Part shown: positions 10,211 through 18,083 of the stretch, piece after piece | Layout: every line of letters begins with the position of its first letter | Position numbering within the stretch: position 1 is the first letter of the stretch | DNA from: Rhodospirillaceae bacterium | GTDB taxonomy: Bacteria; Pseudomonadota; Alphaproteobacteria; TMED109 | DNA: 64,000 nt | Assembly (NCBI GenBank): GCA_902615805.1 | Contig: CACMQH010000004.1 | Coordinates: 1 to 64,000, forward strand | Reading direction: 5' to 3' | Notes under the pieces: generated by a model | Told to the model about the DNA's origin: nothing | What the model saw: the letters and a program-made list of their open reading frames with translations, nothing else | Databases searched by the model: none | Position numbers and translations under genes: made by a program

Positions 10211-10477
10211 ATGGAAAAATCTTTTAGAGGAGAGAAACATACTTGTTCTAATTGTAATACCAAATTTTTTGATTTTAATAAGGAAAAAATTATTTGTCCA
10301 AATTGTAAAACAGAAAAAATAATACAAAAAAAAGCACCTGTTAATTCTCTTGACTTTAAAACGGAAAAAGAAGTTGAAGCAGTAGACGATAATTTAGAAC
10401 TATCGAAAGAAGTTGAATTTGATGATGAGGAATTAAATGAAGTACTAGAAAATGATACTAGTGTAGAGGAAGACTAA
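10211..10477 (+). CDS. FYDLN-acid (TIGR02300-type) zinc-ribbon protein
   Basis: An 88-residue protein with two CxxC pairs (C12/C15 and C29/C32), the segment FFDFNKE at about residues 19-25 corresponding to the FYDLNK signature, and a strongly acidic C-terminal half. It resembles the alphaproteobacterial TIGR02300 family, whose members lie beside aroA and tRNA-Ala as here. The biochemical function is unknown; a zinc ribbon plus acidic tail suggests a nucleic-acid or ribosome-associated role, which is only inference. A GGAG Shine-Dalgarno sequence lies shortly before the ATG. Confidence 0.8.
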   Translation: MEKSFRGEKHTCSNCNTKFFDFNKEKIICPNCKTEKIIQKKAPVNSLDFKTEKEVEAVDDNLELSKEVEFDDEELNEVLENDTSVEED

Positions 10478-10497
10478 ATTTTGAATTAATCCTTATT

Positions 10498-10573
10498 GGG
10501 GCCGTAGCTCAGTTGGGAGAGCGCGTGAATGGCATTCACGAGGTCAGGGGTTCGATCCCCCTCGGCTCCACCA
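10498..10573 (+). tRNA. tRNA-Ala (anticodon GGC)
   Basis: All four arms fold: a 7-bp acceptor (10498-10504 with 10563-10569), anticodon stem CGTGA/TCACG, loop ATGGCAT with anticodon GGC, and a T-arm with TTCGATC. The acceptor contains the G3:U70 pair that identifies alanine tRNAs, the discriminator is A, and the 3' CCA is encoded. It reads GCC/GCU codons. The site, just after the FYDLN-acid gene, is conserved in Alphaproteobacteria. Confidence 0.98.
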
Positions 10574-10618
10574 TATTTTTGCTATATAAAATAAATATTA
10601 TTATGCTATAAAAAACCT

Positions 10619-11716
10619 ATGAAAAATAGTCATTATTTTTTTTCTTTTTTAATAGTTATTATTACTTTGATAATAATACTTTTCAGTTTCAAAAATTATT
10701 CCAATTTTGAATCTACTGATAACGCCTATGTGAGAGGATCTATTACAACTATATCATCAAGGATAGAAGGCTATGTAATTGAGGTACCTGGCATATTAAA
10801 TACGGAAATAAATAAAGGAGATATACTTGCTAAATTTGATGATGCTCCTTTTATAGCTATGGTTAACAAATCTAAAGCAGAATTAAAAGCTGCAATAGCA
10901 CAACTTTCAGAAGTTGACTTAAAACAAGAAACAGAAAAACTGAAAATAGATGAGCAAAAATTACAATTAAAGCTAGCTCAAAATAATATTATGAGCGCAA
11001 TAGCTAAAAAGGACTCGGAAATTTCGAATCTTGTTATGTATAAAAATGAAGAGAATAGAATTAAAAAATTATTAAAGACTAAAAATGCTACCAAATCTAA
11101 TTATGAAAAAGCTTTGGCTAATTACGAGTTTAGCAAACATAAAGTAGAACAATATGAGGCTGATATAAAATCAGAGAAAATTTTTAGTCAAGTTATTGAA
11201 AAAAAAATTAAGAAACTCGAGTTTAATATTAAAAAGCTTCAAGTTGAAAAAGATAGATTTTTAGCAAAAAAAGAATCTTTAAAAGCAAAATTAGACAACA
11301 GTCTAATTAACCTAGACTCAACTATTGTTAAAGCTCCTATTGATGGAACTATAGCGAATAGAATAGTTGAGCCTGGTGTTTATATGAAAAAAGGGTGGCC
11401 TCTAATGTCAATAGTCCCAACAAAAGACGTTTGGATTATTGCTAACTTTAAAGAAACTCAAATAAAAAATATCAAGGTCGGTCAAAAAGCTTCTATTAAA
11501 ATTGATGCTTTTAGCAATCTCAAACTAGAGGGAACAGTGTTATCTTTTTCTCCTGCTTCCGCATCTTCCTTTAGCCTAATTCCTCCACAAAATGCTTCAG
11601 GTAATTTCGTTAAAGTTGTACAAAGGATACCTGTAAAAATTACTATAAATTTACCTGAAAACTTTATAGGAAAAGTTATTCCAGGAATGAGCGCAAAAAT
11701 TAAAGTTTATAAATAA
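10619..11716 (+). CDS. HlyD/EmrA-type membrane fusion protein
   Basis: Periplasmic adaptor subunit of a tripartite exporter. One N-terminal transmembrane anchor (about residues 6-24) is followed by STDNAYVRG, the hallmark start of EmrA/HlyD adaptors, then the first half of a lipoyl domain, a long Lys/Glu-rich coiled-coil hairpin (about residues 75-220), the second lipoyl half (STIVKAPIDGTI) and a beta-barrel (DVWIIANFKETQIKNIKVGQ). Length 365 is normal. No MFS or ABC exporter and no outer-membrane factor is adjacent, so its partner must be elsewhere. It converges on the CNB-domain gene with a 3-base gap. Confidence 0.88.
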   Translation: MKNSHYFFSFLIVIITLIIILFSFKNYSNFESTDNAYVRGSITTISSRIEGYVIEVPGILNTEINKGDILAKFDDAPFIAMVNKSKAELKAAIAQLSEVDLKQETEKLKIDEQKLQLKLAQNNIMSAIAKKDSEISNLVMYKNEENRIKKLLKTKNATKSNYEKALANYEFSKHKVEQYEADIKSEKIFSQVIEKKIKKLEFNIKKLQVEKDRFLAKKESLKAKLDNSLINLDSTIVKAPIDGTIANRIVEPGVYMKKGWPLMSIVPTKDVWIIANFKETQIKNIKVGQKASIKIDAFSNLKLEGTVLSFSPASASSFSLIPPQNASGNFVKVVQRIPVKITINLPENFIGKVIPGMSAKIKVYK

Positions 11717-11719
11717 AAT

Positions 11720-12079
11720 TCAATTGTTTTTTTGTTTTAATGATCTAATTTCATTATCACATTGAGCTAATCTATAGGAAAGTTGCTTAACCATAGACTT
11801 CACAATAGGAGGAGACTTCTCTAATAGATCTCCTAATATTTTTTCATCAATTGGCAAAACTATAGAAGGCTTTAAAACCTTTACACTAGCTGTTCTTGTT
11901 TTTTTTAAAATTAATGACATTTCACCAAAAATTTCCATTTCTGATATTTCTGACACTTTTTTACCATTAACCTCAATAGCAACCCTTCCATCCAATAAAA
12001 GGTATGCTTTATGTCCTTTTTCACCTTGCTTAAATATATACTCATCAGGCAAAAATTTTTGTTTTAAAGATTCTTCCAT
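11720..12079 (-). CDS. Stand-alone cyclic-nucleotide-binding domain protein
   Basis: A 119-residue protein that is essentially one cNMP-binding (CAP_ED) domain: the opening YIFKQGEKGHKAYLLLDGRV and the phosphate-binding cassette FGEMSLILKKTRTASV, with conserved Glu and Arg, are visible, followed by a C-terminal helix. There is no DNA-binding or enzymatic domain, so it must act through a partner. It follows the metallo-beta-lactamase gene by 18 bases on the same strand and is probably cotranscribed. Ligand (cAMP, cGMP or none) cannot be told from sequence. Confidence 0.85.
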   Translation of the reverse strand: MEESLKQKFLPDEYIFKQGEKGHKAYLLLDGRVAIEVNGKKVSEISEMEIFGEMSLILKKTRTASVKVLKPSIVLPIDEKILGDLLEKSPPIVKSMVKQLSYRLAQCDNEIRSLKQKNN

Positions 12080-12097
12080 AAATTAACTATACTATTA

Positions 12098-12910
12098 CTA
12101 TATATTAATAAACATTCCTTCTTTTGCTACTATAAAGTTATTATCTATCTTCTTGCAAGCAGATTCTATATGACTCATATTTTTATCATCATTTTCAGGG
12201 TTATGATGAAAAATAAATAATTTCTTTATATTACATTCCTTCGCCAACCTAGTAGCTTCCTGCCAGGTTGAATGTCCCCAGCCTATATAATTCTTAAAGT
12301 GTTTATCATCATAAGTTGAGTCATATATCAGTACTTCTGAGTTTTTTAAAAAATCTAATAAACGTTTATTTTTCTTTTTAAGTTCATGCTCATGATCTGT
12401 TATATAACACACTGATTTTTTTTTATATTCAACTCTATAGCCTACAGCTCCATCTGGGTGATTTAGAGAAATTGTTTTAACTCTTACTTTATCTATATTA
12501 AAATCTTTTCCTATTTTAAAGTCACAAAATTTAATTTTTGCAGAAAAGGCATTTATTGTAATAGGAAATGAAGGGCTACTAATTTGTTTATTTAAAACTT
12601 CAAAGGTATTACCTCTAGTCTTTTCTATACCTGATCTAATTGTAAATTGAAAGTCTTTATTAAATGCAGGCTGAAAAAATGGCAAACCACAAGTATGGTC
12701 ATAATGAAAGTGTGATAATAAAATATCAAAGTTTTTTATATTATTTTTTAATAGATAGTCTCCTAGATTAACTATCCCTGAGCCCATATCAAAAATTATA
12801 ACCTTCTTGTTTATATGTAACTCTACACAAGAAGTATTTCCACCAAACTTAGCAAAATTTTTTCCTGGTGTAGGAATGCTTCCTCTAACTCCCCAAAATT
12901 TTATTTTCAC
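12098..12910 (-). CDS. MBL-fold metal-dependent hydrolase (PhnP/RNase Z-like)
   Basis: A 270-residue metallo-beta-lactamase-fold protein opening with FWGVRGSIPTPG and FGGNTSCVEL, carrying the metal motif SHFHYDH and later histidines and aspartates (YITDHEHE, LIYDSTYDD, IFHHNPE). This opening is typical of COG1235-type phosphodiesterases related to PhnP and RNase Z. The substrate is unknown; a phosphodiester is likely. Pairing with the single cNMP-binding-domain gene suggests cyclic-nucleotide control or turnover, which is inference. The start is the ATG at 12910. Confidence 0.87.
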   Translation of the reverse strand: MKIKFWGVRGSIPTPGKNFAKFGGNTSCVELHINKKVIIFDMGSGIVNLGDYLLKNNIKNFDILLSHFHYDHTCGLPFFQPAFNKDFQFTIRSGIEKTRGNTFEVLNKQISSPSFPITINAFSAKIKFCDFKIGKDFNIDKVRVKTISLNHPDGAVGYRVEYKKKSVCYITDHEHELKKKNKRLLDFLKNSEVLIYDSTYDDKHFKNYIGWGHSTWQEATRLAKECNIKKLFIFHHNPENDDKNMSHIESACKKIDNNFIVAKEGMFINI

Positions 12911-12949
12911 TTTCTTACCATATTTAATTTTATATTATATTTATCAACA

Positions 12950-13912
12950 TTAAGAAACCTTTTTCAAAATATCTGGAGCAGACATTACTGTAGGCAAATT
13001 AAGTTGCTTGCCTGCTTTTACTAAGCACGAGATAAAACTTTTAACAGGATCTAAACTTTCATATTGTTTAGGTGTTAATGAAACTAGCTTCCTATCTAAT
13101 AAATCTGTTTGATACAAATTAACATCATAAGATTTGTCTAAGCCTATCATTGCTGTTAAGGCTGGAAGTACAACAACGCCCAGCTCTGCCTCAACCATTG
13201 ATAAAGCAACTTCATATGATCTAGTATGTGCTATAATTTTTTTTGTATTAAGATTTTTTTTAAACCAATCTTCTATTCTTTTTTTATGTTGACTTCCAAA
13301 CTCAAAAACTATGTTTGAACTCAGTAAATTTTTATGTTTTTGGCTTAGACTATTATAATTAGAAATATCTTCCAAATTTAAACTTTTAGGTACTGCTAAA
13401 ACGTATGGATCTTTAAATAATTCTTTTTTTGCAAAGGAAAGATTAGATGCAGCTAAAGAGTCCTCAGCAACTACTGCAACATTAAGTTGCCTAGCATACA
13501 ATAAATCTATAGCTTCTGCAGGTGTTACTTCTAATACATTTATTTCAATATTAGGCAAAATATCGGAAAATAACTGCATAGTTAAAGGCAAAATATTCCT
13601 AGCTACAGATGATAACATTCCTATTTTTAATATTCCCCTGGTATTGGCTGAAAATTCTTTTAACCCTTCTTCCGCTTCTTCAATGCTAGCAATTATTTGC
13701 TCAGCTTTAGTATAAAGATAATCTCCCGCATCAGTAAGGTTAATTTTACTAAAGCCTCTATTAAATAATTTTGAACCAAGTTCTTCTTCTAATTTTGAAA
13801 TTTGTTGTGATAGCGATGGTTGAGCCAAACCAAGTATTTTAGAAGCTTTGGTATATGATTTAGCTTGGGCTACTGCCCAAAATATTTTTAATTGATGTAA
13901 TGTCATAGCCAT
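12950..13912 (-). CDS. LysR-family transcriptional regulator
   Basis: A 320-residue LysR-type regulator. The winged helix-turn-helix occupies about residues 4-63 (LHQLKIFWAVAQAKSYTKAS, then LAQPSLSQQISKLEEELG), and the rest is a periplasmic-binding-like effector domain. The N-terminus resembles CbbR/CysB-like members but the target is not recognisable. The neighbour at its 5' end is tRNA-Arg, so the usual divergently transcribed target gene is absent. It is one of the very few regulators in the window. Confidence 0.9.
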   Translation of the reverse strand: MAMTLHQLKIFWAVAQAKSYTKASKILGLAQPSLSQQISKLEEELGSKLFNRGFSKINLTDAGDYLYTKAEQIIASIEEAEEGLKEFSANTRGILKIGMLSSVARNILPLTMQLFSDILPNIEINVLEVTPAEAIDLLYARQLNVAVVAEDSLAASNLSFAKKELFKDPYVLAVPKSLNLEDISNYNSLSQKHKNLLSSNIVFEFGSQHKKRIEDWFKKNLNTKKIIAHTRSYEVALSMVEAELGVVVLPALTAMIGLDKSYDVNLYQTDLLDRKLVSLTPKQYESLDPVKSFISCLVKAGKQLNLPTVMSAPDILKKVS

Positions 13913-14042
13913 AAATTTTTAATTATAATATATCATTTTAGTTTAAAAAAAGAACAATACAAATTCTATTTATTATTTTTATAAATATTTAGAAAGTTGA
14001 ATAAAGTTTACTGTATGTAATTATTAATATAAATTCGTGATA

Positions 14043-14118
14043 CCCCTTATAGTAAAACTGGATATTACACCTGCCTCCTAAGCGGGAATTTCAGGTTCGA
14101 GTCCTGATAAGGGGACCA
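14043..14118 (+). tRNA. tRNA-Arg (anticodon CCT)
   Basis: A complete 76-nt cloverleaf: acceptor CCCCTTA/TAAGGGG, D-stem GTAA/TTAC, anticodon stem CCTGC/GCGGG (one G-T pair), loop CTCCTAA with anticodon CCT, T-stem TCAGG/CCTGA with loop TTCGAGT, discriminator A and encoded CCA. It reads AGG codons. The variable loop is only four bases (AATT). tRNA genes are common integration sites; the low-conservation genes that follow fit this, but I saw no second copy of the 3' end. Confidence 0.97.
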
Positions 14119-14285
14119 AAATTTTAGAAAATTTTTAGCTATAAAGTATTTTTTTATAGTATATTTAAGCTATGGTTTATGCGCATTATGTCTTAAAAAA
14201 GTAAATAATTATGTTATTATATTTCCTGAAGAGTATGATTATGCTGAAAAAAATAAAAAATAATTTTATAAGAAATAGCGAGTAA

Positions 14286-14588
14286 ATGCCTACTAATAAT
14301 TATAAAATATTTTTTACAGTAAGCTTTGTTTATCAGGTAGATACAAAAAAAAAAGTATCAAAGTCTTTTAAAAGTGATGTAGACATCAACGCTGATAATG
14401 TTAACTGTGAACTTACTAACGAAAATGTTCATTCTAAGTGGTATGAATATGTCCTTAAAACATCTCTGAATAATTTAAACCCACCATCTGAATTTGATGA
14501 TAGTAAGGCTTCTGAAAAAAAAGTTACTACTCATAGAATTGTAAATTTAATGAATTTAACTGAGATTCATAAATCTAATATTTCCTAA
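14286..14588 (+). CDS. Hypothetical protein, 100 residues
   Basis: I do not recognise this protein. It is hydrophilic and lysine/asparagine-rich, has no signal peptide or membrane segment, and starts with a probable beta-strand (YKIFFTVSFVYQV). It contains one cysteine. It sits alone between tRNA-Arg and the DJ-1 gene, with 167 bases on each side. The codon use looks like that of its neighbours. No clear ribosome binding site was seen, so it may not be translated. Confidence 0.5.
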   Translation: MPTNNYKIFFTVSFVYQVDTKKKVSKSFKSDVDINADNVNCELTNENVHSKWYEYVLKTSLNNLNPPSEFDDSKASEKKVTTHRIVNLMNLTEIHKSNIS

Positions 14589-14654
14589 ATAAAGAACTAA
14601 AAAATATGTAGTCTAAAAAATACCGCTATTAATCAAACCTGCAATATTCCAAAA

Positions 14655-14741
14655 CTAATTTTTCCTATTTAAAAAAATGAAAATTAAGAAAAAAGCAATT
14701 CCAATAAATTTTAACTTTTCATATTTTTTTCTTACTTGCAT
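14655..14741 (-). CDS. Possible 28-residue single-pass membrane peptide
   Basis: A short frame encoding a basic N-terminus (MQVRKKYEKLK), a hydrophobic stretch of about 14 residues (FIGIAFFLIFIFL) and a basic end (NRKN). This is the layout of small bacterial membrane proteins. It fills most of an otherwise empty 167-base gap. There is no Shine-Dalgarno sequence, and an AT-rich region can produce Phe/Ile/Lys frames by chance, so support is weak. Confidence 0.22.
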   Translation of the reverse strand: MQVRKKYEKLKFIGIAFFLIFIFLNRKN

Positions 14742-14755
14742 TTTTATATATTATA

Positions 14756-15391
14756 ATGATATTTAGAAAAATTAAATTAATGAATTCAAAAGTCAAAAAA
14801 AAGAACGTAGGCATATTTATATTCGACTCAGTTGAAATTTTGGATTTTGCTGGACCATATGAAGTGTTTGCTAGCACCAGGTTAACAAAAAAAAGTAATG
14901 CGATAATTCATAAGTTCTCTTGTCCATTTAATGTTTTTACTTTTACAGAAAAAAAAAAAATCATTACCTGCACTGGAGGGCTTACTGTGAAGAGTGACTT
15001 TACCTTAAATAATTGTCCAAAACTAGACTTATTGATAATTCCAGGAGGCATAGGAACCAGAATATTATTAAAAAATAATAATATTTTGAATTGGTTAGCA
15101 GCTAACAAAGATATAAATATAATTGCATCTGTTTGTACCGGATCACTGCTTTTAGCAAAAGCCGGGTTATTAGATAATAAAAAAGCAACTAGTCATTGGG
15201 GAGCATTAAAATTATTGAAAAAGTTAAGTCCAAGCACACAAATATTAACAAATAAAAAATTTGTATATGATAAGTATTACACGTCAGCAGGAGTTTCTGC
15301 AGGAATAAATATGTCACTACACATTATTGAAAAACTATTAGGAAAAAAAATAGCACAGAACACTGCTAAATATATAGAATACGATTATTAA
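14756..15391 (+). CDS. DJ-1/PfpI family protein, isonitrile-hydratase-like
   Basis: A class I glutamine-amidotransferase-like fold of the DJ-1/PfpI superfamily. Visible are IFDSVEILDFAGPYEVF, DLLIIPGG, the nucleophile elbow ASVCTGS (C127) and TSAGVSAGINMSLHIIEKL. The combination of D30 in the LDFAGPYEVF stretch and CTGS resembles cyclohexyl-isocyanide hydratase (InhA) and the N-terminal half of GATase1-type AraC regulators, but no AraC DNA-binding domain follows. Substrate unknown. An alternative start is the ATG at 14780. The stop overlaps the convergent membrane-protein gene by 4 bases. Confidence 0.85.
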   Translation: MIFRKIKLMNSKVKKKNVGIFIFDSVEILDFAGPYEVFASTRLTKKSNAIIHKFSCPFNVFTFTEKKKIITCTGGLTVKSDFTLNNCPKLDLLIIPGGIGTRILLKNNNILNWLAANKDINIIASVCTGSLLLAKAGLLDNKKATSHWGALKLLKKLSPSTQILTNKKFVYDKYYTSAGVSAGINMSLHIIEKLLGKKIAQNTAKYIEYDY

Positions 15392-15660
15392 ATATTTTTT
15401 TGATTTAACCCTTCATTCTGTCCTTGTTGAAGCAAGTTGTCATCGAACCACTTAGAACAACTTAATATGGAACCATTAGTAGAGAACTCGCAAGCTCTAT
15501 ATAAATTTTGTTTTTTTTGAATAAATCCTGCAAAGGCTCCTTCAGAATTGTAATAAGCACTAAATGAATTAATTTCTTTTTTTGTATTGGGATATAATAA
15601 AAATATTACTACTAAAATGCTTAAAAAATTAAATATTAAAACATAAAAAATATTATTCAT
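15388..15660 (-). CDS. Hypothetical small protein with one N-terminal membrane segment
   Basis: Ninety residues: a hydrophobic N-terminal helix (about residues 4-22) is followed by a polar domain with two cysteines (in YRACEFS and ILSCSKW) that could form a periplasmic disulfide. I recognise no family. It overlaps the DJ-1 gene tail to tail and is divergent from the next small gene 42 bases away. It is probably an anchored periplasmic protein, by inference from topology. Confidence 0.55.
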   Translation of the reverse strand: MNNIFYVLIFNFLSILVVIFLLYPNTKKEINSFSAYYNSEGAFAGFIQKKQNLYRACEFSTNGSILSCSKWFDDNLLQQGQNEGLNQKNI

Positions 15661-15702
15661 GTTTTGAAATTACAATAAATCTGATAAACTTTAAAGTATA
15701 TT

Positions 15703-15972
15703 ATGCGCTATATAATAAACTTTCAGATTAAAATTAAAGATAATGGTATCTCTAATGAAACCATTAGATCTTCTTATACTATTTTAGAAAAAGATAGTGA
15801 AAAATACGACTTACTAAATATTAATAATGTAGAAGATTGGTTTAAAAATTTTTTTAAACAAACTCCATTAGATCATTTCATAGATACTGCAAAAATTTCG
15901 AAGAAAAGACACTTTGAAATGAAAATAGGAAGAATAACTAACGCAACCTCTGGTGAATACAAAACATTTTAG
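15703..15972 (+). CDS. Hypothetical protein, 89 residues, upstream of fadJ
   Basis: No recognised family. The protein is soluble, starts with a strand-like MRYIINFQIKIKDN and has no signal peptide. It ends 8 bases before the fadJ start, with the fadJ ribosome binding site AGGAGA in between, so it is likely the first gene of a beta-oxidation operon with fadJ and the thiolase. A role in fatty-acid breakdown is guilt by association only. Confidence 0.55.
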   Translation: MRYIINFQIKIKDNGISNETIRSSYTILEKDSEKYDLLNINNVEDWFKNFFKQTPLDHFIDTAKISKKRHFEMKIGRITNATSGEYKTF

Positions 15973-15980
15973 GAGAAATT

Positions 15981-18074
15981 ATGAACGAAAATAAAACCGT
16001 AGAATATGAAATTATAGATAATATAGGAATTATAAAGGGCATAAACCCCCCTGTTAACGCATTATCTCACTCAGTAAGATTAGGATTAATAAACAGTCTA
16101 ACAGAATTAAATAATAATCAAAAAGTAGAAGGCATTGTTTTGATTGGCGATGGTAGAACATTTTTTGCGGGAGCCGATATTTCTGAATTTGGAAAGCCTA
16201 TGCAACAACCCGATCTAAATAACGTTATAAAAACCTTTGAGGAGTCTAAAAAGCCTATCGTAGCAGCATTACACGGCACTCCCCTCGGAGGTGGTTTAGA
16301 GTTGGCGATGGGATGCAACTATAGAGTAGCTATATCTTCAACAAAACTAGGATTACCTGAAGTAAAATTGGGAATTATCCCTGGAGCAGGAGGAACTCAA
16401 AGACTTCCAAGATTAGCAGGTGTAGAAAAAGCGTTAGCTATGATAACATCAGGTATTCCTATTAATGCTAGCGATGCTCTTAAATCAGGTATAATTGAGG
16501 AAGTCTTTGAAGATGCACTAGTTGCCAATGCCATCAGCTTTATAAAGAGTAAATTACAAGAAGAAAGTCACCCTGTAGCAAGTAAGCTTACAAATAAAAT
16601 TTCTAATGTTAATAGTGACATTTTTGAAGAGTTTTCAAAGAAAATAAAAAACAAGTTAAGAGGAAGAAATTCTCCTTTATGTGCTATTGAAGCAGTTAAG
16701 GCTGCAACTGAGCTTGAATTTTTTCAAGGACTAGAAAAAGAAAGAGAATTATTTAAATTATGCCATGATTCTAACGAAAGCTCTTCATTAATCCATATGT
16801 TCTTTTCTGAAAGACAAGCTTTAAAAATACCAGATATTCCTAAAGAAACAAAAATTTTACCCATTAATTCAGCTGCAGTTATAGGTTGTGGAACTATGGG
16901 TGGAGGCATAGCAATGAATTTTGCTAATATAGGAATCCCAGTAACTGTTATTGAAAATAGTCAAGATTCTCTTGATAAAGGAATTAAAATAATAGAAAAG
17001 AATTATTCTAATACAGTAGCTAAAGGAAGAATGAGTGAAGATGATTTTAAAAATAAAATGTCTTTGATAAAAGGAGCTACTAGTCTAGAAAGTATTTCTT
17101 CTGCTGATGTTGTTGTAGAAGCAGTCTTTGAAGAAATGAGTCTTAAAAAAGAGATGTTTGAAAGAATTGATAAAATAGCAAAAGAGAATTGTATATTAGC
17201 AACTAATACTTCAACTTTAGATATTGATCAAATAGCTGAGTCAACAACTAGACCAGAATATGTAATTGGTACTCACTTTTTTAGTCCTGCTAATGTTATG
17301 AAGCTTTTAGAAATAGTTAGAGGTAAACACACAAGTAAAGAAGTAATAGCCAGCACTATGAAACTTGCAAAAACTATAAAAAAAGTTCCAGTTCTAGCAG
17401 GAAATTGTGACGGCTTTATAGGAAATAGGATGTTTCATGAGTATGTAAGACAGGCTCATGCTTTGGCTGAAGAAGGTGCAAAAGTTGCTGATATAGACCG
17501 TGTTATTTATGATTTTGGATGGGCTATGGGGCCATTTGCAGTAAATGATTTAGCTGGAAATGACGTAGGGTGGAGAATTAGAAAAAGACATAAGCAAGAA
17601 GGAAAATATGACAACCTTAGATATACTTCAACTGTTGCAGATCAGTTATGTGAATTAGGCAGGTATGGACAAAAAACTAATAGAGGTTTTTATATTTATG
17701 ATCCACAAACGAGACAAAAACAAATAGATCCTGAAGTTGATATGATGTTTGAAAAAGTAGCTAAAGAAAAGGGAATACAGAGAAGAGAAATTGATGACAA
17801 TGAAATACTTCATAGATTAAGTTGGGCCTTGTTGAATACAGGTTGTATGATACTAGAAGAAGGTTTTGCTCTAAGAGCATCAGACATTGATGTTACCTAT
17901 GCCTATGGTTATGGATATCCTCATTGGAGAGGTGGGCCAATGAGATATGCTCAGGATTATGGCTTAAAAAAAGTATTAGAAGATATTGAAAGTTTTAGGA
18001 AAAATAATTCTGATATGTGGCCAAAATGTAATTATCTAGAAGAATTAGTAAAAAATAATAAAACATTTAATTAG
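15981..18074 (+). CDS. fadJ: Fused enoyl-CoA hydratase / 3-hydroxyacyl-CoA dehydrogenase
   Basis: Multifunctional beta-oxidation alpha subunit, 697 residues. The N-terminal crotonase domain (about 1-190) has the oxyanion-hole segments GADISEF and GGGLELAMG and the catalytic glutamate in GLPEVKLGIIPGAGGTQRL. The NAD-binding dehydrogenase (about 295-475) starts at IGCGTMGGGIAM and has the catalytic histidine in GTHFFSPANVMKL; GNCDGFIGNRM opens the C-terminal dehydrogenase domains. It is followed 9 bases later by the thiolase beta subunit. FadB and FadJ types cannot be separated with confidence; the length and context suit FadJ or FadN-like proteins. Confidence 0.93.
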   Translation: MNENKTVEYEIIDNIGIIKGINPPVNALSHSVRLGLINSLTELNNNQKVEGIVLIGDGRTFFAGADISEFGKPMQQPDLNNVIKTFEESKKPIVAALHGTPLGGGLELAMGCNYRVAISSTKLGLPEVKLGIIPGAGGTQRLPRLAGVEKALAMITSGIPINASDALKSGIIEEVFEDALVANAISFIKSKLQEESHPVASKLTNKISNVNSDIFEEFSKKIKNKLRGRNSPLCAIEAVKAATELEFFQGLEKERELFKLCHDSNESSSLIHMFFSERQALKIPDIPKETKILPINSAAVIGCGTMGGGIAMNFANIGIPVTVIENSQDSLDKGIKIIEKNYSNTVAKGRMSEDDFKNKMSLIKGATSLESISSADVVVEAVFEEMSLKKEMFERIDKIAKENCILATNTSTLDIDQIAESTTRPEYVIGTHFFSPANVMKLLEIVRGKHTSKEVIASTMKLAKTIKKVPVLAGNCDGFIGNRMFHEYVRQAHALAEEGAKVADIDRVIYDFGWAMGPFAVNDLAGNDVGWRIRKRHKQEGKYDNLRYTSTVADQLCELGRYGQKTNRGFYIYDPQTRQKQIDPEVDMMFEKVAKEKGIQRREIDDNEILHRLSWALLNTGCMILEEGFALRASDIDVTYAYGYGYPHWRGGPMRYAQDYGLKKVLEDIESFRKNNSDMWPKCNYLEELVKNNKTFN

Positions 18075-18083
18075 GAGGTTAAA

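Noticed and set aside
13913-14042. Promoter and LysR operator between the regulator and tRNA-Arg
   Set aside because: Several TATAAT-like boxes exist, but so they do in every AT-rich gap; no convincing T-N11-A palindrome could be singled out.
14119-14285. Very short frames (about 10-16 codons) between tRNA-Arg and the 100-residue orphan
   Set aside because: No ribosome binding sites, composition-driven Lys/Ile/Asn peptides, nothing else to support them.
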